Both the position numbers and the translations under genes were made by a program. Below the pieces are notes generated by a model, which saw nothing but the letters and a program-made list of their open reading frames with translations, was not told the origin of the DNA and searched no databases. From positions 1,526,951 to 1,590,950 of the forward strand of contig NC_009420.2 of NCBI RefSeq assembly GCF_000002875.2: a stretch of DNA of 64,000 nucleotides, in the 5' to 3' direction. The DNA is from Leishmania infantum JPCM5 (lineage: Eukaryota > Euglenozoa > Kinetoplastea > Trypanosomatida > Trypanosomatidae). This document shows, piece by piece, positions 10,320-21,253 of this stretch. Every line of letters begins with the position of its first letter. Within the stretch, counting starts at the first letter, position 1.

Positions 10320-11459
10320 CCTACCTCGCTGCTGAAAACCTTAGCAGTAGCTATTACGGTGCTCAGACGGATTGTAGATCAGGGGTGCTAGGGTTGCCGC
10401 CCCAAGAAAACTCGACCCGTGCCTCGGAGGGAGTGCATCGGAATCAATGGCGTACACCGAAAGACGCATGCGGGCAGCGCATGTCTTTCGATGCGTATGC
10501 GTGTCTTACCCGGCTTCCTTCTGGTTGGCTATTCGCTTTTCCCAGTGTTGGAGGTCGTCTCTCACTACCTTGATAGTGTCCCTGAGATGCCTACCTCTCA
10601 TTGTGTGCCTTCGTAAGAGCAAAGTAAGTCACAACAGTGGCGAGACCTAGTGTAGGTGCTCTGTGTGCAGGTGTTCATGCGTTGCTTGTCATGAGTCACG
10701 GCTCTTGTCTCCGTCGCGAGAAACGCAGACGCCGCAGCACTGGCGTCAGCGGTCGCCGCGCACACAGTGGCATGCTAGTCATGCTTTCAGCTGTTTTGTG
10801 TGAGGCCGTGTGCTGCGCCTGCACGCTGCGGCTCGCCACCGCTATCCTTTCCGTTCCTGCTCCTTGCGGACGCGTCAAAGGACGCGCCACCGACGATGCG
10901 GCACATGCACGCGCACACACGGATAGCTCACTTCCTTCCTGTACATGCCAGAGACGCACTTTTTTCACCTGCGCAGTCCTTTTTCTCCCCATTCTCTTTC
11001 CCTTTCTGCGACTCTCCGAGGCCATCCCCTTCCTCGTCAACGCGCAGGGAAAGTCCCTCAGCCACGCCACGCTTCCACGCGCAAACGCGTGCATCTCGTT
11101 TTCCGCTCGCACAAGGACGTTTACGCGAGCGTGCTGCAACGCTCAACGAGACGTGTGACGATTACGTTCGCTCTTATTCAACGCCGCAAGAAACAGTCGG
11201 TGCGGGCATAACAGCGTCTCCATCTCTGTCTGCGTGTGTGTGTGTTGGGTGGTGGGGGGGGGCGCATCGTCCCGTCGTTATTTACCTGTCCTCCCCATAG
11301 AGCACCAGCAGGCCGTTTTTTTTTTTGTCTTCTTTGGGCTTTGCCCGCGACGCTCACCGGTACACACCAAGAGAGCGACCTAAGAAGAGGAAAACAGCGA
11401 ACGTGTTTGCTTGGTTATTTTTTTTGTTCTTTAACCGCCATCTCGCTGCATAGACACCC
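10320..11459 (+). other. Intergenic spacer
   Basis: No coding gene seen. Short overlapping open frames on both strands around 10.64-11.3 kb have no recognisable product. Contains a G-run at about 11252-11262 and T-runs; the leader of the next gene begins near 11453. Confidence 0.6.
11417..11453 (+). promoter_or_regulatory. Predicted spliced-leader acceptor
   Basis: A T-rich tract at 11417-11432 is followed by a C/T-rich stretch and AG at 11452-11453, leaving a 5' UTR of only about 6 nt before the ATG at 11460. Confidence 0.5.
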
Positions 11460-12752
11460 ATGAGCACATCCCTCGACCCGTCATTGGCGCACATGTCCGA
11501 GGCGGCCCAGCAGCAAGACGAGGCCCAGCGCCTCATGCTGGAAGAGGAGGAGAGCCACGTACCGAAGGCAGAAGAAGGTGCATCGGAGCAGAGCAGCCAA
11601 GAAGAGGCGAGCAGCACCAGCAGCGACGAGGACGAAGAGGCCGAAGAAGCCGAAGACAGCGTGGAGGACGACGAAGACGCAACCTTCCAATTTGCCACGG
11701 ATGAGGAAGCGGAGGCACAGCGCCAGGCCGGCCTCGCCGCGTACAACGAAGGCCGCTACGAGGACGCGCTCGATGTGCAGTACCGCGTGGTGCGTCACTT
11801 CTCCAACAAGTATGGCTCCACTTCCGCCAAGTGCGGCAAGTACTTTCTCGACTACGGTCTCTCGCAGCTGCGTCTGCTACAGGGACAGACCACCGTGGAC
11901 GACGTCCTGCAGCCCCGTGACGAGGACGCGCTCATGACGTGCTACGTGAACCTGGAGGTGGCTCGTGTGTGCTTCCAGAAGTTGGAGGACGAGGTCGGTG
12001 ACGAGGATGTCGAGGTGGAGTTGGCGCTTGCCGAGGTGCACAATGCGCTGGCGCAGCTTTCCTTAGAGAAGGAGGATTACGATGCGGCGCTGCGCGAGTA
12101 CGAGGCGGAGCTGTTGCAGTACCGCTGCCTGCAAGACGCCGCTCCGGAGGAGGAGAAGCTCACCGTCGTCCCTGCCGGGCGGGTGATCGGCGTTCTCTAC
12201 GGTATCGCCGACTGCTTCTTGAAGGAGAGCGACTTTGAAGGGGCCGAGGAGCGGCTGCGGGCCACGCTGGATGAGATCAAGCTGTACCCAGCCGGCACCA
12301 TTGCCGCTAGCCTTGTTGCCGAGCTGGAAGACTTGCTGGCCGACGCGGTTGAGATGAAGGGCGGCAAGTTCCAGGAAATCCAGAACGCCATCAAGCAGCA
12401 GTTTGCTGCCGAGGCAGAGCAGATTCCTACCCCGCAAGAGTTCTTCTCAGTTGACAAGGACGGCAAGCACCCCTTCCTCTCCGCCGTCCCTGGTGGTGCC
12501 GGGGACGAGGTGGCAGAGAACTCGTACCTGTCCATGCCCATGTCCGCGAACGGGCAGGCTCTTGCCACGAATGAGCACAGCAATAGTCTCTCCGTCTCTC
12601 TTTTCCCGCCGCAGGGCAGCCGTAGCGGCACCCCGACCGGCCCGTTGCAGCACGCCACGGTGCGCAAGAAGCAGAAGCGCACCGGCGACGATTCCCTCTC
12701 GAACGCGCAGCCGGAGAGCAAGAGGCTGCGTGCAGAATCGGCGTCTGCATAG
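11460..12752 (+). CDS. NASP/Sim3/Hif1-family histone chaperone (SHNi-TPR)
   Basis: 430-residue acidic protein. Residues 24-80 are a long Glu/Asp/Ser stretch. TPR-like helix pairs lie at about 84-120 (the SHNi-TPR block with GRYEDALDVQYRVVRHFSNKYG), 157-176, 188-221 and 240-277. The order matches NASP: TPR1, an interrupting acidic or charged linker, then three more TPR motifs including the ALREYEAELLQYR segment. A basic nuclear localisation signal is at 402-407 (RKKQKR) with a second at KRLR near the C-terminus. Family members bind H3 or H3-H4 and pass it to deposition factors in the nucleus; that role is inferred here. Start is the first ATG 6 nt after a strong acceptor. Confidence 0.8.
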   Translation: MSTSLDPSLAHMSEAAQQQDEAQRLMLEEEESHVPKAEEGASEQSSQEEASSTSSDEDEEAEEAEDSVEDDEDATFQFATDEEAEAQRQAGLAAYNEGRYEDALDVQYRVVRHFSNKYGSTSAKCGKYFLDYGLSQLRLLQGQTTVDDVLQPRDEDALMTCYVNLEVARVCFQKLEDEVGDEDVEVELALAEVHNALAQLSLEKEDYDAALREYEAELLQYRCLQDAAPEEEKLTVVPAGRVIGVLYGIADCFLKESDFEGAEERLRATLDEIKLYPAGTIAASLVAELEDLLADAVEMKGGKFQEIQNAIKQQFAAEAEQIPTPQEFFSVDKDGKHPFLSAVPGGAGDEVAENSYLSMPMSANGQALATNEHSNSLSVSLFPPQGSRSGTPTGPLQHATVRKKQKRTGDDSLSNAQPESKRLRAESASA

Positions 12753-13997
12753 AGCTGCATCGAGGGTGGCAGTGAGAGAGTAAAGCGCTAGTGAAGGGTG
12801 CGTGGGTGGCGAGGAGAGGCGAGGGAGAGGGGTGGTGATGGCGGTGGTGGTGGTAACGCATCAACCTGATGTGTTGATCAGGGGTAGGATACCTTTGCTG
12901 TGTGTTTTGTTTCAGCATCTTGCCCTTTTCTTTGCGGGAAGCTTCTCCTTCCACATTTGATCACTATAGAGCAACGTGAAAGGCCGAGCTCCCCATCCCA
13001 GCTCTCGCCGCCCCTGCGACTCTTTCTTAGTGGATTCCATAGACGCGGTTGGTGTAGGCACCGTGCGTGTGTCTCTCTGCCTATCTGGCTTCGCCTTTCT
13101 TGTCGGTCGTGCGCATTTTTCCGTCCCGTGGTGTGTCCGCGCGATTGAAGGGTGGTGGAGGAGAGTGCGCATATATGTGAACGTGTTTGGTGGTTGCACG
13201 GTGGCAGATGTTGGCCGTCGGCTCATGAAGGGATAAGAGGAGGGCGAAAATATGCCAGCCGTGGCGGCACCGTGCACGCAGCATAAAACGGCATGCTGCG
13301 TCTACGGTGTTCTTGCCGGACTCTGTGCTTCCGCTTTTCAGTGTGTTTCGGTTTGTGGAGCCCTCCGTGCCACTCCTGCCTATTTTCTGTTCTCTCGACT
13401 CTGTCAGTCTGTATGTCTGTTCGGCGCCATCTATGAGCTGTAGTTTCTCCCTCGTTCTATGCCAACTGGCAAGAGTTGGCCGCCACCCTTCACAAAGAGG
13501 CGGCTTCTTTGGCGCTGCGCAGTCGAGTGTGCGGACGAGTACGATGTGCCACGGCACTAGCCGCTGTCTGCCGCCGCCCGAGCACGGCTCCTCCTGCACC
13601 TCCTCGAAACGCATCCTCGGTGCTCTCAGAGAAAAGGAAACAGCCCTCTGGAGACGGGTGTGTCATGCGGCGTTCATCGTGTGCGGGACGCTGGGTTGCT
13701 CCCGGCCACATCTGCCATCCTCCCTAGGTAGCGCCTTTCCCTCCCCGCATCTCTGGTTCTCAACGCTTTTTCTCCGTTGCTCCTACGGGGTTGCACGCGC
13801 AACTCAACAACAACACGCACGCACACGCACACACACACACACACTTATGTATTTACCGCCGCCCACTCCTCCCTGCAGCCGCCACCGAGGTGCGCATGGA
13901 CACCTGCCTGCAGATTTGTTGATGAGCACGTGTTTCAGTTTCCTGCTTTGCGCAGGCGCTTCTCACCTCCTCCCTTTCCTGTGCACTGTTCTTTCTC
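12753..13997 (+). other. Intergenic spacer
   Basis: Non-coding. It has a purine-rich stretch just after the upstream stop, a (CA)n tract at 13812-13844, and two candidate acceptors close to the next gene (AG 13937-13938 and AG 13954-13955), each behind T/C-rich sequence. A long open frame over 13307-14377 is out of frame with the downstream gene and has no recognisable product. Confidence 0.6.
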
Positions 13998-15302
13998 ATG
14001 AGCAGCGATACCGCTGCGACCTTGGAGGCCGAGGGAGACATGCTGCGAACCACCGGGTGTCGGCTCGTGTGCGGCTTCCTGTACGACAGTCACTGCCATC
14101 TACGCAGGGTGCCGCCGGGCGTTCCAGCGGTGTCCGTGTCAAGCCCCGTTGCCAGCGTCAATTGTGCCGGCAGACAATGCGACGACGCGCGGTGCGGCGT
14201 GGCAGGTTTGGTGCTTTGCGGCACTCACCCCTCCATCGACTGGGACGCTGTTGCGCAGGCGTCCACGATGCGTGCGGCGACCTTGATAGGGTTCGGCGTA
14301 CACCCCTGGTTTGTGCCAAACAAGGTTGGCGACGAGAATCCGGCATCTTCGCTTTTCCGAGAAAACTCGTCAGGTGAGACCTGCTGCTGCCGCAGCCGCA
14401 GCAGCGCTGAAGCAAACGCAAATCGTGCTGCGTGTGGCGCAGCCGCCCAATCGCTCTCCGACATTCTCCGTCTCCTGGAGGAGCGTCTGCAGCAGCACCC
14501 CTCAGCGATTGTTGCAGAGATCGGCCTGGACAAGCTGCGTGGCCCCCCCGAGTCTGTGCAAGTGGAGGCCTTTGCCGCCCAGCTGCGTCTCGCGTCGGCC
14601 TACCGACGCCCGGTGTCCGTTCACTGCGTTCGCCATCACGGGCTATTGCTGCGGGTGCTGCAAGACTTGCCGGCAGAGCACACCCCACCCGCCATCATCC
14701 TTCACGCTTTCACCGGGTCACTGGAGGTGGCGAAGTCGCTGCTGTCGCTCAAAAGCAAAAAGCGAAGGCCAGCAGCAGACGGCTCAGCCACGCCTGCACA
14801 AGATGCGGCGGCGACGGCTGGCAGCGGCACAGCAGCGCAACGGACGACAAAGCGTGGCGGCACCACCTCCGACACGGTGCGAATCAAAGACCTCATCTTC
14901 TTCGGGGTCGGCGTGTCAACCAGCTTCGCTGTGAAGAACTTTTCGACTCAGACGCTGCCGTTTCTGCTCGATGCGCGGCGTGTGCTGCTCGAGACAGACG
15001 AGCATTACAGTGGCATTGAGGCGCTGGCCGCCGCTTCTGCGGGTGGGTTCCCTGCAGAGGCGGAGGCACAGTCGAGCGTTCGCGGCGGGGCTCGCGCTTG
15101 CGTGTGTGTGGACCCTCAGGAGCATGTGACAAAGCTGTCGGGCGTGATGGAGCGGATTCACGCAAGCATGCTGCAGAACCGCGAGTTTGTCCAAAAGGCA
15201 GAGGCCTCGAGCATGTCCGTGGAGTCGGCCCTTCAAGACACGTTGATGCACGCCTATGCGGCGGCATTCCGCTCGGTCTCGGAGAAGACGGGCCCGTCGT
15301 GA
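13998..15302 (+). CDS. TatD-family DNase-like metal-dependent hydrolase
   Basis: 434-residue protein of the amidohydrolase-fold TatD family (3'-5' exonuclease/endonuclease in characterised members). The metal-binding set is complete: H32 and H34 in DSHCH, E174 in VAEIGLD, H209 in SVHCVR, H236 in LHAFTGS, and D334 in LLETDEH. FGVHPWF at about 94-100 is also typical. Relative to bacterial TatD (about 260 residues) it has a Ser/Ala insert after the HPWF motif and a basic, Ala/Gly-rich insert of about 50 residues (about 250-295) between the last His and the final Asp, both probably surface loops. The tail beyond 350 is Ala-rich. Start is the ATG 43 nt after AG 13954-13955. Whether it acts on DNA or RNA, and where, is not shown by the sequence. 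Confidence 0.8.
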   Translation: MSSDTAATLEAEGDMLRTTGCRLVCGFLYDSHCHLRRVPPGVPAVSVSSPVASVNCAGRQCDDARCGVAGLVLCGTHPSIDWDAVAQASTMRAATLIGFGVHPWFVPNKVGDENPASSLFRENSSGETCCCRSRSSAEANANRAACGAAAQSLSDILRLLEERLQQHPSAIVAEIGLDKLRGPPESVQVEAFAAQLRLASAYRRPVSVHCVRHHGLLLRVLQDLPAEHTPPAIILHAFTGSLEVAKSLLSLKSKKRRPAADGSATPAQDAAATAGSGTAAQRTTKRGGTTSDTVRIKDLIFFGVGVSTSFAVKNFSTQTLPFLLDARRVLLETDEHYSGIEALAAASAGGFPAEAEAQSSVRGGARACVCVDPQEHVTKLSGVMERIHASMLQNREFVQKAEASSMSVESALQDTLMHAYAAAFRSVSEKTGPS

Positions 15303-16044
15303 AAACCGCCTGGAAGCGAACACTCGAAAGAACGACGGCGTAAAACTCTACGAAGATCACTGCCTCTCCACAAACTCTCGCTTCCCAACGAAAAGGAGCA
15401 CGAGCCGCTCACCTGTGCCAGCGCGGCCGGCACGCGTGGGCTCTGACTTGAAACTGGGGTGCTGAACGGTACTGAATCTCTGATGGCATTCGATGGCCGG
15501 CGATGCGGCGCGCTGCGCCATTCTACATACAGGACGGAGGCTCTAGCCTTGTCTGGTCTTCTTCCCCATCAAGCTTCCTTCAGCGGTTGGGCTCCCGACC
15601 CTTCTCCTCTCACATCCTCTTCTCTTCTGCCCTGGCACCTCCTCCGCACCTTTCGTCTTCACGCGGTTAGTCATAGATGGAGTTGCCGCAGTCTGCCCAC
15701 TGTATTTTTTCATCGCTGCGATCATCAAGCTTGTGCAACGGGTCGGAAGGGGCTTGGCAGGACCGCAGAGGGTGGGGAAGCGTATCTCTTCTCACTCACG
15801 CTCCGTAGCAATCGAACCCATCATCGCGTTCGTAGATCGTGCGCTGCGGAGGGACTCTTTTCGCAAGTGTGTCTCCCTCGCTCTCCTTAACGGGTCGCTA
15901 GACAATTATCTGACCCCGCACGTGCACACACACACCCGTTCCGCCCTGCACAAGCGCATCATCACAGGAGCACGCACGCACACCTTCTTTTCCAGCGGCC
16001 TTCCTTTTTCGTTTCTTTGTCTGCTTGCATCCCTCGAGTAAGCG
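15303..16044 (+). other. Intergenic spacer
   Basis: Non-coding, with a (CA)n tract around 15919-15934. The last 60 nt form the acceptor of the RCC1-like gene. Confidence 0.6.
15985..16038 (+). promoter_or_regulatory. Predicted spliced-leader acceptor with a very short 5' UTR
   Basis: Continuous T/C-rich tract 15985-16034 ending in cgAG at 16037-16038; a second AG is at 16041-16042. The ATG is at 16045, so the mature 5' UTR beyond the spliced leader would be 2 to 6 nt. Confidence 0.5.
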
Positions 16045-18117
16045 ATGTTTTTTTGGGGCAGCTACAACTTTCAAGAGTCGCAGTTGTCGGAGAACCCCGA
16101 CCGGCCGCCTCTGCGCTACCCCGGGTATCTACCGCCCTCCCCCGCCATGCTGCGCCACAGGCCATCTGCGAACCAAAACGCGACGGCCAGCTCGTCTTCT
16201 CTCCAGTCCGATGCCGCTTCGGTGCAAGAATCGCTTCGGAGAATCACAGCACTGCGCATGCAAGTCCACCATATCGCGTGCGGCGCGAAACACCTTGTCG
16301 CGGCCGTCAGCCTTGTGCCAGCCGCAGAAGCGGCACCCGCCGGCAGCAGTGAGCCTGTGATTGCACTTTATGGTATGGGAAACAACGAGTACGGTCAGCT
16401 CGGTCATCATGTGGCGAACTACGCAACCACGCTGACGCATCTGCGCCTGGAGGACTTGATGGAGGGCACCGTCGTCAGCGTTGCCTGCGGGGCTCGGCAC
16501 ACAATTGTCTGCACCTCGACCGGCTGCGTGTACGTTACCGGCGACAACTCGTTCCACCAGCTGGGACTGCCTCGGCAAATGGTGAAGCCGCTGCCGCGGG
16601 GCGGCACGTATGCGCCAAGCTTCACCCAGCTCAAAAGTCTTGCGCATGTGAAGGCAGTGTACGCCAGCGGCAACGCATCCTTCGCGCTCGACCGGCGCGG
16701 CCAGGTGTACTCGTGGGGTGAGTCCAAGTACGGGCACCTCGGGCACAACGACAACGGAGAGCGGCTCGACACGCAAACTCTCAAGACCGTCTCGACAAAC
16801 GTTGCCACGCCGCAGCTGGTGCGCTGGTTCGAACGCCACCGCGTCACGATTGTCGAGGTGGCTGTAGGGAGGTCGCACATGGTCTGTCGCAGTGAGGAGG
16901 ATGTCTACACGTGCGGTGAGCCCTTTTTTGGGAAGCTTGGGCAAGGCGACATCGACCCACGTCTCGAGCCGACGCGCGTGAAGTTCCCACCGCGTAAGCA
17001 AGTGGAGCGGTTGCTGGGCATCGCGGCCGGTGATGACCACACCCTTGTTCTCAAGGAAAACCCGCTCATCGGGACCGTCGTGTACTTCTTCGGCAAGCTC
17101 AACAACGGAGATGGGCAGCTGCAGCCTACTATTGTGCAGTTGCCAACAACTGCAGTGCGGTCGGTGATGGCCGGCCGCGGCACCTTCTGCGCCGCTATCA
17201 CACAGGAGGGGCAGCTCTACGTCTGGGGGAAGCACGCCTACACGAAGGTGTGCAACGGCACAAATGCGGCGGCGTCACGCACGCAGCCCAGCAAAGTGCA
17301 GCTGCTTGAGCCGTACTCGATTGGCGGGGCGGTGTCAGGGGGCACCTTCATGGTGGCGTACGCCGCTGCAGGGACTGTCGTGCGGCCCGTGTCCGACCCT
17401 GCCGCAGCGGGTGACGGGAAGGTCGAGGTGAAGGAGGAGAGCGGCACAGCGAGTGAGGAGGCCGTTGCGGCGACAACGGCGGCGCACAGTTGGGACGTCG
17501 TTGTTCCGCACGACGCTCGTGTCGGCCGCGATGGCCTCGGCGATCCCGAGGAAGAGTACGAGGAGGGTCTCCACGCTCTTCTGCGCCAGTACCTGGGCCC
17601 CTCCTTGGGGAATGCCTACGTGAGGCAGCTTCCGGCAGCACCCCCGCGCACCGCAGCCCCGGCGTATCAGTTTGAACACATCGCCGTGAAGGACTTAAGT
17701 TGTGGGCAGAAGGTACGGCTGTGGATGACGGACATCTACGCCCTTGGCACGATCGTCGACGAGCTTGCCGATCAGCCGCCAGGTGCGTCTTCTAGCCACG
17801 TGGGCAAAGCATCCACCTCCAGCGGCGGCGCCGCCACGGTCGTCCTCAGCGAGCCCTTTCAGCGTGATAAGATAAGCCAGACGGGGGCTGCGGCACCGTC
17901 AGGCGCGGCGGCCGAGGAGGATGCCGTTGACCACTCCCCCTCATCGCCCAAGGGGAAGCGAGTGAAGGTGGAGTGGCAGCGCGACGACTGGGACGACGAG
18001 GTGGTCACGCTCTACTCCGAGGACGAAACGCTCAACGAGGAGAACGCGAACCGCTGGCAGCCGTTCTGGTTTGAGCAGAATCCCGACGGCGAGTACGTGG
18101 TTCCCAAGAGTAAGTGA
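16045..18117 (+). CDS. RCC1-repeat (beta-propeller) protein
   Basis: 690-residue protein. Residues about 70-450 hold repeated RCC1 blades: MGNNEYGQLGHH, VTGDNSFHQLGLP, SWGESKYGHLGHN (from 223), TCGEPFFGKLGQGD and VWGKHAYTKVCNG, each followed by a 'V..VACG..H' strand such as ACGARHTIVCTS. The C-terminal third (about 460-690) is a separate region with acidic patches, a basic KGKRVKVEWQRDDWDD segment and a conserved-looking end (ANRWQPFWFEQNPDGEYVVP). RCC1 domains occur in Ran exchange factors but also in many scaffolds, including organellar RNA factors. I see nothing that marks this as a Ran GEF, so the function is left open. The N-terminus (MFFWGSYNFQESQLSENPD) does not look like a signal peptide. 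Confidence 0.75.
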   Translation: MFFWGSYNFQESQLSENPDRPPLRYPGYLPPSPAMLRHRPSANQNATASSSSLQSDAASVQESLRRITALRMQVHHIACGAKHLVAAVSLVPAAEAAPAGSSEPVIALYGMGNNEYGQLGHHVANYATTLTHLRLEDLMEGTVVSVACGARHTIVCTSTGCVYVTGDNSFHQLGLPRQMVKPLPRGGTYAPSFTQLKSLAHVKAVYASGNASFALDRRGQVYSWGESKYGHLGHNDNGERLDTQTLKTVSTNVATPQLVRWFERHRVTIVEVAVGRSHMVCRSEEDVYTCGEPFFGKLGQGDIDPRLEPTRVKFPPRKQVERLLGIAAGDDHTLVLKENPLIGTVVYFFGKLNNGDGQLQPTIVQLPTTAVRSVMAGRGTFCAAITQEGQLYVWGKHAYTKVCNGTNAAASRTQPSKVQLLEPYSIGGAVSGGTFMVAYAAAGTVVRPVSDPAAAGDGKVEVKEESGTASEEAVAATTAAHSWDVVVPHDARVGRDGLGDPEEEYEEGLHALLRQYLGPSLGNAYVRQLPAAPPRTAAPAYQFEHIAVKDLSCGQKVRLWMTDIYALGTIVDELADQPPGASSSHVGKASTSSGGAATVVLSEPFQRDKISQTGAAAPSGAAAEEDAVDHSPSSPKGKRVKVEWQRDDWDDEVVTLYSEDETLNEENANRWQPFWFEQNPDGEYVVPKSK

Positions 18118-20209
18118 TGTGGTGATGGTGTCCATGTACGTGCGTACGTGTGTGTAAGGGTGAAAACAAAGAAGACCTACTCCTGTGGTGATGAGCGGGG
18201 AGTTGGATGAGGCACGCATCTCGGCCCTTCATTTGCTCTGCCACTCGTTATCTTGGTAGCGGGGGGGGTGTATGAAATGAAGCGGGCACATCGTTGTACC
18301 CTCATAGAGATGCAGACGTGCGTGCGCGCAGGCAGCGGTGGTGGTGCACACATCAGGTGTCAGGCCATGGGGGTTGGCGGTGGGGTGGGATTGGCCTTTA
18401 CTGTTTGCACCCGTACTTTGCCAGATGCACTCGATACGCGAGATCTCTGCGCTCTACCAAAATATATCCAAGGACATGCTCACGACACAGCGAAAAAGCG
18501 AATGCGGTGATAGAGGAAGGGTGGCGCGGACGGTATTCAGCTCCCTTTGGAGACAGTTTCGCCTCCACCACTGCGGTAATCGATGAACGCGTGACGCAGC
18601 GCCGCCTGTTCGCACTTTGGTGTACTTGATCATCCAAGTGGTGACGTCGAGCGTCGTTAGGAAGGATGGATCACGCCCCTTCTTTCCTTTTCCTCCACCC
18701 CTATCCATCCGTCGCGCACGACTTTTCTCTCGCCCTCTTCAGTGCGCTGTCCGGTCAAGGGCGCGTGTGCTGATGTGCCTGGCGTGCGCATTCCACTGCA
18801 TTGTCCGATCTCCTCCTCTCCTCCTTTGAACTCATGTGCACCTATATAGGTGAACACGCACCCAAGAACGCGTACTCTTTTTCTGGAAAGGGGGTCTCTT
18901 TTCCTCGCGGCTCTCCACCTCCTTCGTTCCCCATCCTCTAGTGCCAGAAATCGATGCTCGATGCTCTGAAGATCGGTGTCATTCCCGCCGGAGGGGGTAA
19001 GGGGGTGGCGCCTTTTATAGGCTAACTGTGCTTGCGGATGTTGATGGTGCATAGCCTGCTACTGTGATGTCTGCACCTTGTTGACAAGCATCTAGAGCGT
19101 ACTGCCCTCTCTGCTGGATGGCTTCTAGTGACGCGCGTGCTAGGCTTGGGCTCTCCTCCTTCCTTCCCCTGACTTTTCCTCTTCCAGGACTTTTGTCTCT
19201 CATCTCGTGAATATGAGTGCGTGTGCGCAGTGTTGCTCATCTGTCTTTTAGAGCCTCTTTGGCTGCCTCTCCGTCATTCGCTTTCCCTCGCCTCCCTCTC
19301 CCCTTCATCACGCCGCTCTTCTTCTGCCCTCTGTGCCTGTGCATTCTCCGCCCCCGGAGTGGTGTGTGCCAGGAGGGGGGAGAAAGGGGTCCAATTTGTG
19401 GTGCAGGGAGTGAGGGGGGGGCGAAGGGGGCGGCGTTGGCGGAGTCGCACATGGAACGTTGCCAATTCTCGAAGAGGTGTAGCATGGCAGAAAGAAAAGA
19501 GAGCAAGAGAAAGGGAGGAGGAGGGCTTGCTGCGCATTCGGATGTGTATGCACGCCGGCGATCGACGAGAAAGGTTGAGAAAAGCCCGCTGGACGCATGG
19601 CCCGATACAACGGCAGAACGGTTCATCCTCGGCGACCAGGATGTAGCGATGGTGCAACAGAGGTAGGTGCGCGGTGGCTGTGTGTGCGTATACTTTCTGA
19701 CTTGCTCGTGGCAGATTGTGCGCATTGCATTGAAAATGCGTGCCGGCAGCGGCTCCATTATGGGCGTTGGTACTCCTAATGTGAAGCCAGTAAAAGCAAA
19801 CAAAGAAAGAAGCTCTATTACGTGGCAGGCGTGCCTGTAGGTGTGGAGGTGGTGGCGGGGGGCCCATGTCTCCACTCTTTTTCTCCCTCTTCTCGTGCTA
19901 CCTCTGTCTCATTGTGGGAATCGCACTCCTGCCATGGGCTGCTGGGTATGGAAACGACGGGCGCCGCTACGTGATGCGCCGAAAAAAAAAAGAAGGGCTG
20001 CGTTGCGCGACTACATCTTCTTCGCTCCTCTCTTGCGCTTCACCCGCCACGGATTCTCTTGATGATCGGCTCTCTCTCTACGTCTTTCCAACTGTGGCGC
20101 AACATTTTTCACGGGTGTACTCACTCCCACACACACCCACGCTCACGCATGCGCACGCGCTTTCATGTGACCTTTTCGAATTGCTCAGTGCACATTTGTG
20201 TTGCAGCGC
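18118..20209 (+). other. Long intergenic spacer
   Basis: About 2.1 kb with no supportable gene. Frames on both strands near 19.2-19.9 kb are low-complexity and lack domains. Contains an A-run at about 19983-19991 and C/T-rich tracts at 18680-18735 and 19250-19350. Two candidate acceptors precede the next gene: ctcAG at 20187-20188 and ttgcAG at 20205-20206. Confidence 0.6.
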
Positions 20210-21253
20210 ATGTCTTTTACCTTCCGCCGGTTTCTTTGCAGTGTTGGGATCGGCTTTGCCGCGTCGCCGCTCCTTCGGGGAGCGGCCGTGGCTCTATGCG
20301 AGACTGTGAAACCCGCGGCGCCGCCCGGCATGGGCAGTGCCGCTCACATATCCGCCAACGGCCTTGCGAACTACCTCTTCGACGAAGATCCGCTACCGAC
20401 AAAGGAGGAGCTGGAGTACGTCAAGACGTGGGGTGTGCCATGGGTGGAAGATTGGGATCGTCCAGGGAATCGCGGAATCAGAGCGGACCGCAGTGCGTCC
20501 CATCAGCGTCAGGTCATCATGATCCGCCACGGTCAGTACGGCAACGAAGGCGTCAATGACGACAAAATCCATCGACTCACTCCGCTGGGCGAGCGACAAG
20601 CCCGCGAGACCGGTGTTTACCTGCGCAGGCTCTTTGAGGAGAGTGATAAGCGGAAGAAGCTCAACGCCATCTACCGTCAGTCTCGGCGAGCCTACAAACA
20701 GGCAAAGAATGACGGCGCCTCTGAGGAGCAGTTGACTCAGCTGGAGAGGAAGATGGACGAGGCGCGTCTGGTGCTGTGCGGCGCTGGTGGCATCTTGGTC
20801 GATGCGATGCCGATGGCGGTGCATGTCTCGGACATGACCCGTGCAAAGCAGACCGCAGACTTAATTTTAGAAGCGTTCCCAGAAGACGTGCGGCTACGTA
20901 AGGACGTGGACCCGCAGTTGCGAGAGCGCATTCCATGCGCCGTGCAGCCAGTGCGCCCCTTCACCCCCTCCGCAGAGGACATGCACGTCGCCGAGGCCGT
21001 CTTTGAGCGGTACTTTCACCGGCCCGTCGAGTCTGGCACCTCGGTCGAGATCATCGTGGGCCACGCCAACATGATTCGCTATCTCACCATGCGGGCACTA
21101 CAGCTGCCTCCCGAGGCGTGGCTGCGCACCTCGCTGCCCCATTGCAGCGTCACAACCATTACGATTCGCGGCACCGGTCATGTGAGCTTGGTCGGTATGG
21201 GCTCATACGGCCACCTTCCTCCGGACATGGTGACGGTGTCGAACGTCAAGTAG
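20210..21253 (+). CDS. PGAM5-like mitochondrial Ser/Thr phosphatase (histidine phosphatase superfamily)
   Basis: 347-residue protein. I start at ATG 20210 (MSFTFRRFLCSVG): the frame extends four codons upstream only to a GTG, and a splice acceptor (AG 20205-20206) falls in between. Residues 1-30 are basic then hydrophobic, fitting a mitochondrial signal anchor as in PGAM5. A WDRPGNRG segment around 80-90 recalls the PGAM5 'WD..WD' multimerisation region. The phosphatase core starts with the RHGQY motif (catalytic H107) and continues with LTPLGERQARETG; the second histidine is H285 in IVGHANMIRY. The protein lacks the phosphoglycerate-mutase-specific signature as far as I can see. Family members dephosphorylate protein Ser/Thr/His at mitochondrial membranes and influence mitochondrial dynamics. 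Substrate unknown here. Confidence 0.8.
   Translation: MSFTFRRFLCSVGIGFAASPLLRGAAVALCETVKPAAPPGMGSAAHISANGLANYLFDEDPLPTKEELEYVKTWGVPWVEDWDRPGNRGIRADRSASHQRQVIMIRHGQYGNEGVNDDKIHRLTPLGERQARETGVYLRRLFEESDKRKKLNAIYRQSRRAYKQAKNDGASEEQLTQLERKMDEARLVLCGAGGILVDAMPMAVHVSDMTRAKQTADLILEAFPEDVRLRKDVDPQLRERIPCAVQPVRPFTPSAEDMHVAEAVFERYFHRPVESGTSVEIIVGHANMIRYLTMRALQLPPEAWLRTSLPHCSVTTITIRGTGHVSLVGMGSYGHLPPDMVTVSNVK

Noticed and set aside
13307..14377. 356-codon frame overlapping the start of the TatD-like gene
   Set aside because: Different frame, runs through CA repeats and acceptors, no recognisable protein.
16129..17235. 368-codon minus-strand frame opposite the RCC1-like gene
   Set aside because: Antisense shadow; no domain, opposite to the direction of every supported gene.
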